Assembly: GCF_012584445.1 (NCBI RefSeq)
Contig: NZ_JABAHI010000008.1
Coordinates: 372,001 to 436,000, forward strand
Source: Olsenella sp. KGMB02461
GTDB lineage: Bacteria > Actinomycetota > Coriobacteriia > Coriobacteriales > Atopobiaceae
Length of the DNA stretch: 64,000 nt
Direction of reading: 5' to 3'
The notes below the pieces were generated by a model. It was given only the letters and a program-made list of their open reading frames with translations. It was not told where the DNA came from and did not search any database. Positions 26,082 through 34,470 of the stretch are shown here, in pieces. A program made the position numbers and the translations under genes. Within the stretch, counting starts at the first letter, position 1; each line of letters starts with the position of its first letter.

Positions 26082-27422
26082 TTATGAGATGAGGAAAGAC
26101 ACCAAGAAGGCGACTGCAGCCACCCACATGAGGAGCTTGACCTTTTTCGCATTGCCGGTGGCGCAGGCAACCACCACGTAAGTGATGAAGCCTAGGCCAA
26201 TGCCGGTGGAGATGGAATAGGTCAAGGGGATGCCGGCCAGAGTGATGAAGGCGGGCAGGCCATCGAGCTTGGAGTTCCAGTCGATGTCTTGGACCTGGTC
26301 CATCATGAGGAAGCCCACAAGCACCAGGGCGCCGGTGGTGGCAGGAGAGCTCACCACAGCGATGAGAGGTGCGAAGAAGGCGGCCAGGACGAACAGCACG
26401 CCGGTGGTGATGGAAGTGAGGCCGGTGCGGCCGCCGTCGGCTGCGCCGGAAGCAGACTCCACGAAGGTGGTGATGGAGGAAGCGCCCACCAGACCGCCTA
26501 CGGCAGCTGCGCAGGAGTCGACGATGAGGATGGGGCGGATGTCTTCCACTTTGCCGTCGGCGGTGAGGAAGTCGCCCTGCTTGGCCACTGCAAAGGCGGT
26601 GCCCATGGTGTCGAAGAAGTCAGACATCATGAGGGAGAACACGAACATGAGAAGGACGGGGCTCACCACAACCTTGGCGATACCCATGACACCGGATTCG
26701 TCGGTGAGGAAGGGGGCGCCAAAGGTGGAGAAGTCCAGCGAGGACACGATGCCGGTGGGAGTAGCGGTGACACCCAGAGGAATGCCCACGATCACGGCGA
26801 TGACAATGCCGATGAGGATCTCGCCGGGCACATTCATGCAGTAGAGCACAAAGGTGGAGAAGATGGCGATCATGGCCACGATGTAGTTGGGGTCGCTCAG
26901 TGCGCCCATGGTGATGAGGGTAGAGTCATCGTTCACCACAATGGAACCATTGATGAGGCCGATGAGGCAGATGAACAGACCCAGACCAGCAGCGATGGCG
27001 TGGCGCTGAGATGCGGGGATGGCATCCATGATAGCCTCGCGCAATCCGCACAGCACAAGAATAAGAATGGCAATACCTTCAATGAAGATAACTGCCATGG
27101 CGGCGTGCCAGTCGCCGTCGCACAAGCCGGTGAGGGTGAACGCCACCACCGCGTTGATGCCCATGCCCGAGGCGCATGCCAGAGGGCGGTTGGCAAAGAT
27201 GCCCATAAGGATGGTCATGATGCCGGCGCCTATACAAGTGGCGGTCACTGCTGCCCCCGAAGGAATGCCCGCAGCCTCCAGCAGGGACGGGTTGACGGCG
27301 ATGATGTAGGCCATCGCCAGGAATGTTGTGAGACCAGCACGTATCTCCTGGCCCACAGACGATCCACGGGCGCTCATATGGAAGAAGTTTTCCAGCGCGC
27401 CTCCTTGGGCTTGATTTGCCAT
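26082..27422 (-). CDS. NCS2 adenine/guanine/hypoxanthine permease (AzgA-like)
   Basis: A 446-residue membrane protein. EIRAGLTTFLAMAYIIAVNPSLL and GMGINAVVAFTL are typical of the AzgA/PbuG/GhxP branch, which imports purine bases with protons. Start ATG 27422 follows AGAGGAA; the frame from 27494 adds unlike residues. The leader does not contain a purine riboswitch. Together with uraA it suggests reliance on salvaged nucleobases. Confidence 0.9.
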   Translation of the reverse strand: MANQAQGGALENFFHMSARGSSVGQEIRAGLTTFLAMAYIIAVNPSLLEAAGIPSGAAVTATCIGAGIMTILMGIFANRPLACASGMGINAVVAFTLTGLCDGDWHAAMAVIFIEGIAILILVLCGLREAIMDAIPASQRHAIAAGLGLFICLIGLINGSIVVNDDSTLITMGALSDPNYIVAMIAIFSTFVLYCMNVPGEILIGIVIAVIVGIPLGVTATPTGIVSSLDFSTFGAPFLTDESGVMGIAKVVVSPVLLMFVFSLMMSDFFDTMGTAFAVAKQGDFLTADGKVEDIRPILIVDSCAAAVGGLVGASSITTFVESASGAADGGRTGLTSITTGVLFVLAAFFAPLIAVVSSPATTGALVLVGFLMMDQVQDIDWNSKLDGLPAFITLAGIPLTYSISTGIGLGFITYVVVACATGNAKKVKLLMWVAAVAFLVSFLIS

Positions 27423-27454
27423 AGACAAATTCCTCTCATGTATTCTCTCGCTTT

Positions 27455-27471
27455 GGGAGGGTGACCCTCCC
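27455..27471. promoter_or_regulatory. Dyad upstream of the purine permease
   Basis: GGGAGGGT-G-ACCCTCCC is a perfect 8-1-8 dyad just before the ribosome site. The one-base centre suits a protein-binding operator more than a hairpin. No regulator is identified. Confidence 0.45.
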
Positions 27472-27528
27472 CCACTCCGACGCGCCAGTCTCACCTACAA
27501 GACGACTCGCACGTCTATCCCAGGCATT

Positions 27529-27975
27529 CTAAGAAACGCCGCTGGAACCAAATCCCCCTGTGCCGCGATCGGTCTCATCCAGTTGGTCCACCTCTAGGAG
27601 AGTCACCTGAGGAACTGGAAGAATAACCAGCTGGGCGATGCGGTCACCCCGGGTAATGGTGATGGGCTTCTCGTCATCCAGATTGATGGCGCAGACTTTG
27701 AGCTCGCCACGATAATGGGAGTCCACAAGGCCGGGCGTATTGGCCATTGAGAGCCCTTGTTTGAGCGCCATGCCGCTGCGTGGCTGGACAAAACCGGCGT
27801 AACCCTCAGGTATAGCGATGGCCAACCCAGTGGAAATCAGGCGGCGTTCATGAGGAGCCAATACCACGTCTTCTGCCGAGCGAAGATCCAACCCCGCATC
27901 ACCCAGATAGGCATAGGAGGGAAGCTCCACTGCAGGATCTAACCGCTGAATGGGAAGGGTAACGCCGTTATTCAT
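27529..27975 (-). CDS. dut: Deoxyuridine 5'-triphosphate nucleotidohydrolase
   Basis: A 148-residue dUTPase with all the family motifs in order: DAGLDLRS, PRSGMALK, GLVDSHYRGE, RIAQLVILP and the C-terminal DRGTGGFGSSG. It hydrolyses dUTP to dUMP as a trimer, keeping uracil out of DNA. Start ATG 27975 overlaps the end of nrdR by eight bases; the longer frame from 28062 lies within nrdR and is rejected. The pair forms a small nucleotide-control operon. Confidence 0.96.
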   Translation of the reverse strand: MNNGVTLPIQRLDPAVELPSYAYLGDAGLDLRSAEDVVLAPHERRLISTGLAIAIPEGYAGFVQPRSGMALKQGLSMANTPGLVDSHYRGELKVCAINLDDEKPITITRGDRIAQLVILPVPQVTLLEVDQLDETDRGTGGFGSSGVS

Positions 27976-28420
27976 TGGCAAGCCTCCGGAGCTCTTCAGA
28001 AAACTCATCAAGGTTTTTAAACTCGCGATAGACTGAAGCAAACCGCACATAGGCCACGTCATCTATGTCGCGCAGATGTAAAAGGACCATCTCGCCCAGA
28101 CGTTTGCTGGGAACTTCTGTGACGCCGCCGTCGCGAAGCTCGTTTTCTACCGAGTCGATGAGAGCGTCCAGTTGAGCCACATCCAAGTCGCGCTTGACAG
28201 TAGCAGCCACGAGACCGCGCATGATCTTTTGCCGATCGAAAGGCTCGCGGCGGCCGTCGCTCTTAACGACTACCAGGGGCAGCTCTTCTCGGCGTTCATA
28301 GGTGGTAAAACGGCAACCGCAGGCAGTGCACACGCGCCTGCGACGGATAGCTTCGTGGGATTCAGAAGGCCTGGAATCAATGACCTTGGAATCGTCACAC
28401 CCACAATTGGGACAGCGCAT
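27968..28420 (-). CDS. nrdR: Transcriptional regulator NrdR
   Basis: A 150-residue repressor of ribonucleotide reductase genes. The zinc ribbon uses CPNCGCDDSKVIDSRP and RRRVCTACGCRFTTYER, followed by the ATP-cone domain (LVVVKSDGRREPFDRQKIMRGL). It senses ATP/dATP. GGAGAG precedes ATG 28420. It is divergent from lexA and overlaps dut. Confidence 0.97.
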   Translation of the reverse strand: MRCPNCGCDDSKVIDSRPSESHEAIRRRRVCTACGCRFTTYERREELPLVVVKSDGRREPFDRQKIMRGLVAATVKRDLDVAQLDALIDSVENELRDGGVTEVPSKRLGEMVLLHLRDIDDVAYVRFASVYREFKNLDEFSEELRRLANE

Positions 28421-28669
28421 CGACCAATCTCTCCTGTCGCTAGGATTTATAGAGCTTCAGAGTCCTATGCAAAAGACGTCGCGGATTTACCGGATACGTA
28501 GGGCGTCGAACCTTGAGACAGGCTAATGCCCAACGCCATGGATGCCAACCGGTCAAGCCAAAAAAGCTGCCGATCAACCTGTGCGGCGCTACATTACCAC
28601 AGATTCTTCCAAAGTGTTTCACATAGTCTCCACTATTTCGCTTATCGGAAACAACTTGCCTATTTTCTG

Positions 28670-28701
28670 CGAACATCTGTTTGCGCCCGAACGTTCGTTT
28701 G
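28670..28701. promoter_or_regulatory. Two LexA boxes in front of lexA
   Basis: CGAAC-ATCT-GTTTG (28670-28683) and CGAAC-GTTC-GTTTG (28688-28701) each match the Gram-positive/actinobacterial LexA box CGAACnnnnGTTCG with one mismatch. They lie 46-77 bases before lexA, so LexA should repress itself. Confidence 0.88.
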
Positions 28702-28746
28702 GCTATGATAGGGACACAGGAGCAAGACCTACTGGCAGGAGTGCCC

Positions 28747-29421
28747 ATGTCACGGCCACAACTGAGTCATCGCGTTCAACAGATCTATGACTTTCTGGTT
28801 ACCTATAGCCAAGAGCATGGGTATCCGCCCTCTGTGCGCGAGATTGGCGCTGCGGTAGGCCTCAAATCTCCAAGCACCGTGCATATGCACCTGCAAACCT
28901 TGGAAGATCTCAACCTCATTAGGCGCACCGCCAATAAATCCAGGACTATCGAGATCATCAACGGTGCCGAGAAGAGCGCACCTCAACCGGTTGCACCTCA
29001 TTCTTCCCATGCACAGGTAACGGTGGAACACGATCCCAATGATGGAGTCATTAGACTTCCAGTGGTGGGTCGTGTAGCCGCAGGCATGCCCATCCTGGCT
29101 GAGCAAAACGTCGAGGACGTGCTGCAGCTTCCCACCAGCGTAGTGGGCGATTCCAGCTCCTTTGTGCTGCGTGTGCGCGGAGAGTCCATGATCAATGCCG
29201 GCATCTTTGACGGCGACTATCTGGTGGTCTCTGAGGCGCATGACGCAGTGAACGGCGAGATCGTTGTGGCTCTTATCGATGATGGCGCTACCGTAAAGAC
29301 GTTCTATCGCGAGAAGGACCGCTGTCGCCTGCAACCTGAGAACGACTCTATGGATCCCATCTATGTGCGCGAGCCCCATATCATTGGCCGTGTCACGGCT
29401 CTCATGCGCTCCATTGTCTAA
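28747..29421 (+). CDS. lexA: LexA repressor
   Basis: A 224-residue SOS repressor. The N-terminal winged helix contains YPPSVREIGAAVGLKSPSTV; the self-cleavage site is the Ala-Gly in GRVAAGMP; the serine is in RVRGESMINAGIFDGD and the lysine in IDDGATVKTF. On DNA damage, RecA filaments trigger its cleavage. Start ATG 28747 follows GGCAGGAG. The last base of its stop is the first base of the next gene. Confidence 0.97.
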   Translation: MSRPQLSHRVQQIYDFLVTYSQEHGYPPSVREIGAAVGLKSPSTVHMHLQTLEDLNLIRRTANKSRTIEIINGAEKSAPQPVAPHSSHAQVTVEHDPNDGVIRLPVVGRVAAGMPILAEQNVEDVLQLPTSVVGDSSSFVLRVRGESMINAGIFDGDYLVVSEAHDAVNGEIVVALIDDGATVKTFYREKDRCRLQPENDSMDPIYVREPHIIGRVTALMRSIV

Positions 29422-30242
29422 TGGCCCCTCAGGATCATGCCTTAAAAACAAAGAAAGCTCTAAACCTAACACCTTCATCTAGCCCTACCCATGAAGGCTG
29501 GTCACACCCCTCTAGCCGTGTTGGCCTCTTTGACGCGGTGAGGGGTTTTTCTGTGGCCTCCATGGTGCTCTTTCACCTTTGCTATGACTTGGTAGTGCTT
29601 ACCTCGGTCTCCTTGCTCTGGTTCAAGCCGCCCTTTGAAGATATTTGGCGCTCCTCTATCAGCTGGACCTTCCTTTTGGTCTCTGGATGGATGTGCTCTT
29701 TTTCCAAGAACAATCTCACTCGCTCGCTGCGATACCTGGCGGTAGCAGCTGTCATCTTTACAGTGACTTCTCTGGCTGCAGTAGATGACCCCATCAACTT
29801 TGGCATCATCTTCTGCATAGGTGGAGCTACCTTGGTAGACGCACTGTTAGAACGGTTAGACCTAGAGCCTTCTGGGCCTCTAGCTGCCATCCTGCTATTT
29901 GCGCTCTTCCTTGCTTGCCTCCATGTGCCTCAGGGTAGCCTTGGACTCCTTGGCTTCACAGTAGAGCTTCCCGCAAGTCTTTATGCCACCCCTTGGTTTT
30001 CTTGGGCAGGGTTTCCGGGTCCTGGCTTTATCTCTGGCGATTACTATCCGCTTATCCCTTATGCCTTGATCTATGGCGCAGGCATTGCGTTGGGTCGCAC
30101 ATTCTTGCGCACAGGATATCCAGCATGGTTCTTACGAGCACAATGCCGCCCTCTCCAATGGATTGGACGGCATGCGCTCGCTATCTATGTAGCGCACCAG
30201 CCACTTATTCTAGGGTGCCTTATGCTCGCGGGACTGTTGTAG
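29421..30242 (+). CDS. HGSNAT/DUF1624-like membrane acyltransferase
   Basis: A 273-residue membrane protein with about seven helices. RVGLFDAVRGFSVASMVLFHLCYDLV near residue 33 is characteristic of the DUF1624 / heparan-alpha-glucosaminide N-acetyltransferase catalytic family, and RHALAIYVAHQPLI ends the domain. It probably acylates a sugar or lipid at the membrane; the substrate is unknown. ATG overlaps the lexA stop (TAATG), implying co-translation. It is convergent with hflX, four bases away. Confidence 0.75.
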   Translation: MAPQDHALKTKKALNLTPSSSPTHEGWSHPSSRVGLFDAVRGFSVASMVLFHLCYDLVVLTSVSLLWFKPPFEDIWRSSISWTFLLVSGWMCSFSKNNLTRSLRYLAVAAVIFTVTSLAAVDDPINFGIIFCIGGATLVDALLERLDLEPSGPLAAILLFALFLACLHVPQGSLGLLGFTVELPASLYATPWFSWAGFPGPGFISGDYYPLIPYALIYGAGIALGRTFLRTGYPAWFLRAQCRPLQWIGRHALAIYVAHQPLILGCLMLAGLL

Positions 30243-30246
30243 CTCC

Positions 30247-31602
30247 CTAGACAACGGGGGACTCTGAAGATGACACTGATCCAGGGTTTTCTCCAAGCTC
30301 TGAATCATCACCATCTATGCGATAGGGCGCCAACGTGCCTGCAAGGCGTACGGGCACCTTCGCGGTGATAAGCAATCCCCCATCCTCATAGGTTTCACGA
30401 AGTACTTGCCCTCGCTCATGAACCATCTTCATGAGCAAACCCTTTTCGTAAGGGATGCGCGCAGTTACCGTGCAGTCATTCTCAGAGGCAATTGTCGCAA
30501 TCTCATGGAGTAGCCCTGGGAGTCCTTGGCCGGTAAGTGCAGAAACCTGCAGTGCTTGAGGGTGCATGATGCGAAGGGTGTCCTTCTCGGCAGCAGACAA
30601 CTCGTCGATCTTATTAAGGCACAGAAGGCTTGTGATGGATCCTGCATCGATTTGCTCGAGAGTATCGCGCACAGAAGCCACCTGGGCAGGCCAATGGGGA
30701 TCAGAGGCATCGGCGACAATGACGATGAGGTCTGCAGCAGCCACTTCGGCAAGTGTGGACTTAAAGGCTTCTACCAGCGTGGTAGGAAGCTTTTGGATGA
30801 ACCCAACTGTGTCAGTGATGGTGATCTTGCGACCTTCTGCCAGATCGAGGGCTCGTGTGGTGGGATCAAGGGTGGCGAATAACTCGTCTTTGGCGTAGAC
30901 ATCCGAGTCTGTGAGAGCATTGAGCAGCGTTGATTTACCCGCATTGGTGTAGCCAGCAAGGGCCACTCGATAGATGCCAGAGTCCCAACGTGCTTTGGAT
31001 TGCACTTCTCGGCGCTGAGCCAAGCGCTTGAGCTCCTCGCGCAGTTTTGAGATGCGATCGCGCACCAGTCGGCGGTCTACCTCTAGCTGGGATTCGCCTT
31101 GGCCAAATCGGCTTCCGATGCCGCCGCGGGTTTGCTCCCCCATCAAGTGGCTCCACATACCGCGAAGACGCGGCAGTACATACTGGAGCTGGGCCAATTG
31201 CACCTGCAGGCGTCCTTCACGGGTTTTGGCGTGATTGCCAAAAATATCTAGGATGAGGGCCGTGCGATCAATGACCTTGACGGGCTCGCCCACCGCTTTT
31301 TCGATATTGGACTGCTGCGAAGGCGTGAGCTCGTCATCAAAGATGACCACGTCTACGTCCAATGCGTGGACTAGGTCGACCAACTCCTGGGTTTTGCCCG
31401 ACCCAATGAAGGTCTTTGGCACTGGCTTATCCAAACGCTGGGTGAGCTCGCCCACTACCTGGGCTCCGTCGGTGTGCGCCAGTCGCGCAAGCTCTGCCAT
31501 GGAGTCTGCCATGGCCCAATGGTTGGCGCCTGTCAGATCGACTCCAACGAGAAGCGCTCTTTCTTGGGGAAGAGCCGTAGGTTGAGGCGTTTTACGTGCC
31601 AT
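30247..31602 (-). CDS. hflX: GTPase HflX
   Basis: A 451-residue ribosome-associated GTPase that splits stalled ribosomes. The N-terminal domain has PKTFIGSGKTQELVDL and the linker GGIGSRFGQGESQLEVDRR. The G domain has G1 GYTNAGKSTLLNAL, G3 DTVGFIQKLP and G4 NKID. ATG 31602 behind AAGGAAGCAGG is preferred over the longer frame from 31671. It follows miaB and miaA, a common grouping. Confidence 0.95.
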   Translation of the reverse strand: MARKTPQPTALPQERALLVGVDLTGANHWAMADSMAELARLAHTDGAQVVGELTQRLDKPVPKTFIGSGKTQELVDLVHALDVDVVIFDDELTPSQQSNIEKAVGEPVKVIDRTALILDIFGNHAKTREGRLQVQLAQLQYVLPRLRGMWSHLMGEQTRGGIGSRFGQGESQLEVDRRLVRDRISKLREELKRLAQRREVQSKARWDSGIYRVALAGYTNAGKSTLLNALTDSDVYAKDELFATLDPTTRALDLAEGRKITITDTVGFIQKLPTTLVEAFKSTLAEVAAADLIVIVADASDPHWPAQVASVRDTLEQIDAGSITSLLCLNKIDELSAAEKDTLRIMHPQALQVSALTGQGLPGLLHEIATIASENDCTVTARIPYEKGLLMKMVHERGQVLRETYEDGGLLITAKVPVRLAGTLAPYRIDGDDSELGENPGSVSSSESPVV

Positions 31603-31657
31603 GAAAACCTGCTTCCTTAAGCTCTGATATGTATGACGTACTGAGTAGTGCGAGACC

Positions 31658-32626
31658 TTAGGAAGTCTCATTCACATTATGATAGGTTGCCAATATTAAG
31701 TCACGTGCCTGGGGAATAGAAAGTTGCTCGAGATCGAGTGTTGCGGCTCGCCCATCTCGCCTGAGCCAGGAGAGTTGACGCTTGGCATACCTGCGGGTAT
31801 TGCGCTTGATGAGGTCTCTGGCCTCATCCATGGTGATTTGACCCTCTAGTGCGGAGAGCACCTCTTTGTAACCTATAGCCTGTCGCGCAGTGAGGTTTTG
31901 CTGGATTCCTTGAGTTTTAAGGGTCTGTACCTCGTCTACCAGACCTTGGTCAAACATCTGATCCACACGGGTGTCTATGCGCGAGTAGAGCGTTTCTCGG
32001 TCGCGGACTACGGCATAGATGCGACACTGATAGTGTGGGTCGCGATGTCTGAGATGCTGCGTGCGCTCCCCATAGCTCTCCCCCTTTTCGTGGAGCTCCA
32101 GCGCACGGATGACCCGTCGCGTGTTGTGAGGGTGAATGAGCTGGGCACTTTTGGGGTCGACAGCATTCAAGAGATTCCAGAGGTGGTCTTCGCCGCTTTG
32201 AGCCAGAAGGGCCTCGTATTTTTGGCGCTCAGAAGAGACCGAGCCCCCCTCAGGAAAGTCCATCTCGTCGATTACGGCATCCAGATAGAGTCCGGTGCCC
32301 CCACAGAGCACCGGGGTAAGGCCAGCAGCCAATTGCCGATCTATCTCACACCGGGCATCCTTTTGGAAGAGTGCCACCGAATATTCCTCATAGGGCTCCA
32401 CCACGTCTACCATCTTGAGGGGCACTTTGCGCTCTACTTCAGGAGTTTTGGCAGTGCCTATGTCCATCCCTCGATAGACCTGCATGGCATCGATGGAAGT
32501 GACGCAAGTGTCGAGAACCTGCGCCACCTCATCGGCTAGCGCCGACTTTCCCGAAGCCGTAGGCCCCACGATGGCAATCATTGGCTGCGAGGTTACAGGG
32601 GCTTGTGGCAAGATGGCACTATCCAT
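31658..32626 (-). CDS. miaA: tRNA dimethylallyltransferase MiaA
   Basis: A 322-residue enzyme that adds the dimethylallyl group to A37 of tRNAs reading UNN codons. The P-loop is GPTASGKSAL, followed by DAMQVYRGMDIGTAK and GGTGLYLDAVID. Its ATG overlaps the miaB stop, so translation is coupled. MiaB, which modifies the same base next, is the upstream gene. Confidence 0.96.
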   Translation of the reverse strand: MDSAILPQAPVTSQPMIAIVGPTASGKSALADEVAQVLDTCVTSIDAMQVYRGMDIGTAKTPEVERKVPLKMVDVVEPYEEYSVALFQKDARCEIDRQLAAGLTPVLCGGTGLYLDAVIDEMDFPEGGSVSSERQKYEALLAQSGEDHLWNLLNAVDPKSAQLIHPHNTRRVIRALELHEKGESYGERTQHLRHRDPHYQCRIYAVVRDRETLYSRIDTRVDQMFDQGLVDEVQTLKTQGIQQNLTARQAIGYKEVLSALEGQITMDEARDLIKRNTRRYAKRQLSWLRRDGRAATLDLEQLSIPQARDLILATYHNVNETS

Positions 32627-33993
32627 CAGCGAGGCTCGCTGGCCACAGTGCCGCGCAAATACCAGGTGCGCGCATCGTCTACATGGACGTCCACAATGGA
32701 GCCGATGTAGTCGCTGGCACTACGCCCTTGAGGAATGGGGAAATGCACCGTGACGTTTTCTGGGCTATGGCCCACCAGTACGTCCGCCGACTTCTTAGAG
32801 GGACCTTCTACGAGCACCGCCACATCGCGACCTGCTTGCGCCTGGTTATACTGCCAGCTCATCTCTTGCACCAGCTTGGCCAGCCGGTCGAAGCGCTCCT
32901 GAATCACCTCGCGAGGCGTAGGATCATCAATCTTTGCAGCCGGCGTGCCTGGACGTTTGGAGTAGATGAAGGTATAGGCGCTAGAGAACCCTGCCTCACG
33001 CACAAGCGAGAGGGTATCCTCAAAATCCTGGTCGGTCTCCAGAGGAAATCCCACGATGAGATCTGTGGAGAGGGCGATATCTGGCATAGCCTTCTTGATG
33101 CGGCCCACCAAGCCGAGAAACTCTTCCCTCGTATACTTGCGATTCATACGCCGCAGCACGTCAGTGGATCCCGATTGAGCAGCAAGATGAAGCTGAGGCA
33201 TCACTGCGGGGGTTTCAGCCATGGCGGCAATAGTTTCGTCGGTAAGGTCTTTAGGATGGGAGCTTGTGAAGCGGATGCGATCGATGCCGGTCTTGCCCAC
33301 TGCCCTTAATAGCTCTGCAAAGCGAGGCTCGCCGTAGAGATCACGCCCGTAGGAGTTGACGTTTTGACCCAACAAAGTCACTTCGCGCACGCCATCGGCT
33401 ACCAGAGAACGTATCTCGTCCACTACTTCCTCAAAAGCGCGACTGCGCTCTCGTCCGCGCACATAAGGCACGATGCAGTAGCTACAAAAGTTGTTGCAGC
33501 CAGTCATGATGGGCACCCAGGCATGGAACTTCTGTGCGCGATGGCTGGGAAGATCAGTAGAGAAAGACTCATAGGGCTCTTCGACGTCCACCTCGAGGTG
33601 TTCGCCTTTCTCGGCACGTGAAGCCTCGATGAGGCGAGGAAGCTCAGAGACTGCTTGGGTTCCAAAAACCACGTCTGCATTGGGGGCAAACGACCTCATG
33701 GCTTCGCCCTCGCGCTGAGCGATGCATCCACCTACGCACACCGTACGTAAACCCGAGGGAGGCACCGGAGCGCTCACCATAGAAGAGATTTGCCCCTGAA
33801 GGTGGGTATCGGCTTTTTCACGCACACAGCAGGTCATGTAGACCACAATATCTGCATCCTCAGGCTCAGAAACCTCCAAGCAGCCGCAGGAATCCAAAAG
33901 ACCTGAGACGCGCTCGGAATCATGGAAGTTCATCTGGCAGCCAAAAGTGCGCACATGATAGGTAAGGCCGGACAGCGAGCGGTCTAGCAACAA
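32626..33993 (-). CDS. miaB: tRNA-2-methylthio-N6-dimethylallyladenosine synthase MiaB
   Basis: A 455-residue radical-SAM methylthiotransferase. The N-terminal cluster cysteines are in FGCQMNFHDSERV, TCCVREKAD and GGCIAQREGE; the radical-SAM cysteines are in CNNFCSYCIVP; a TRAM domain ends the protein. It adds the 2-methylthio group to i6A37. Translation starts at TTG 33993, eight bases after GGGAGG. It overlaps miaA. Confidence 0.96.
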   Translation of the reverse strand: MLLDRSLSGLTYHVRTFGCQMNFHDSERVSGLLDSCGCLEVSEPEDADIVVYMTCCVREKADTHLQGQISSMVSAPVPPSGLRTVCVGGCIAQREGEAMRSFAPNADVVFGTQAVSELPRLIEASRAEKGEHLEVDVEEPYESFSTDLPSHRAQKFHAWVPIMTGCNNFCSYCIVPYVRGRERSRAFEEVVDEIRSLVADGVREVTLLGQNVNSYGRDLYGEPRFAELLRAVGKTGIDRIRFTSSHPKDLTDETIAAMAETPAVMPQLHLAAQSGSTDVLRRMNRKYTREEFLGLVGRIKKAMPDIALSTDLIVGFPLETDQDFEDTLSLVREAGFSSAYTFIYSKRPGTPAAKIDDPTPREVIQERFDRLAKLVQEMSWQYNQAQAGRDVAVLVEGPSKKSADVLVGHSPENVTVHFPIPQGRSASDYIGSIVDVHVDDARTWYLRGTVASEPR

Positions 33994-34007
33994 ACTAAAT
34001 GCCTCCC

Positions 34008-34325
34008 TTAGGCGTTGAGGATGCTCACGCCGGGCTCTGAGAGAGGAGTTTCTTCGGCAGAGATCCTGTGGACAAAGACAGCGATGCGAATAGCAGTGCG
34101 CGAGTCTCCGTTGATTTGAATGTCGGAAAACGAGGGAGCAATGGAGATATCGAGGCCTACTGGAATGAGAAACCCTCGTGCGATGGCCACTGCCTTGATG
34201 GCCTGATTGACCGCGCCTGCACCTACTGCCTGCAGGTTTACAGGTACGCCGTCCTTGACCATACCGGCGATGGCGCCGGCCACCGAGGCCGGGGAAGATT
34301 TACTGGAGACCTTGAGAAAATCCAT
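34008..34325 (-). CDS. spoVS: Stage V sporulation protein S homologue (SpoVS)
   Basis: A 105-residue Alba-like protein. MDFLKVSSKSSPASVAGAI and QAVGAGAVNQAIKAVAIARG are nearly diagnostic of SpoVS. In Bacillus it affects sporulation; here it is most likely a nucleic-acid-binding regulator. ATG 34325 follows AGGAG; the frame from 34409 is a random extension. It is third after rny and a GHKL ATPase, and the terminal segment (HRISAEETPLSEPGVSILNA) is longer than usual. Confidence 0.93.
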   Translation of the reverse strand: MDFLKVSSKSSPASVAGAIAGMVKDGVPVNLQAVGAGAVNQAIKAVAIARGFLIPVGLDISIAPSFSDIQINGDSRTAIRIAVFVHRISAEETPLSEPGVSILNA

Positions 34326-34470
34326 GTCGATGGCTCCTGGATGTTGTAGTGCGGATGTCGTTCGTTGGTCGTGTGAACCGTATCTCTTAAGCATGGTACC
34401 CGAGCGCAAGACCCAAAGGAGACAGTCCTGGCAGCTCCCGTCAAATATACGCAGGAGCCAGAGGACGCGC

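Noticed and set aside
26289-27464. 391-codon open frame on the plus strand, rich in His, Gly and Asp
   Set aside because: Antisense shadow of the purine permease produced by high-GC codon bias.
27423-27528. Possible purine riboswitch before the purine permease
   Set aside because: The conserved junction and loop sequences are missing; only a tight dyad is present.
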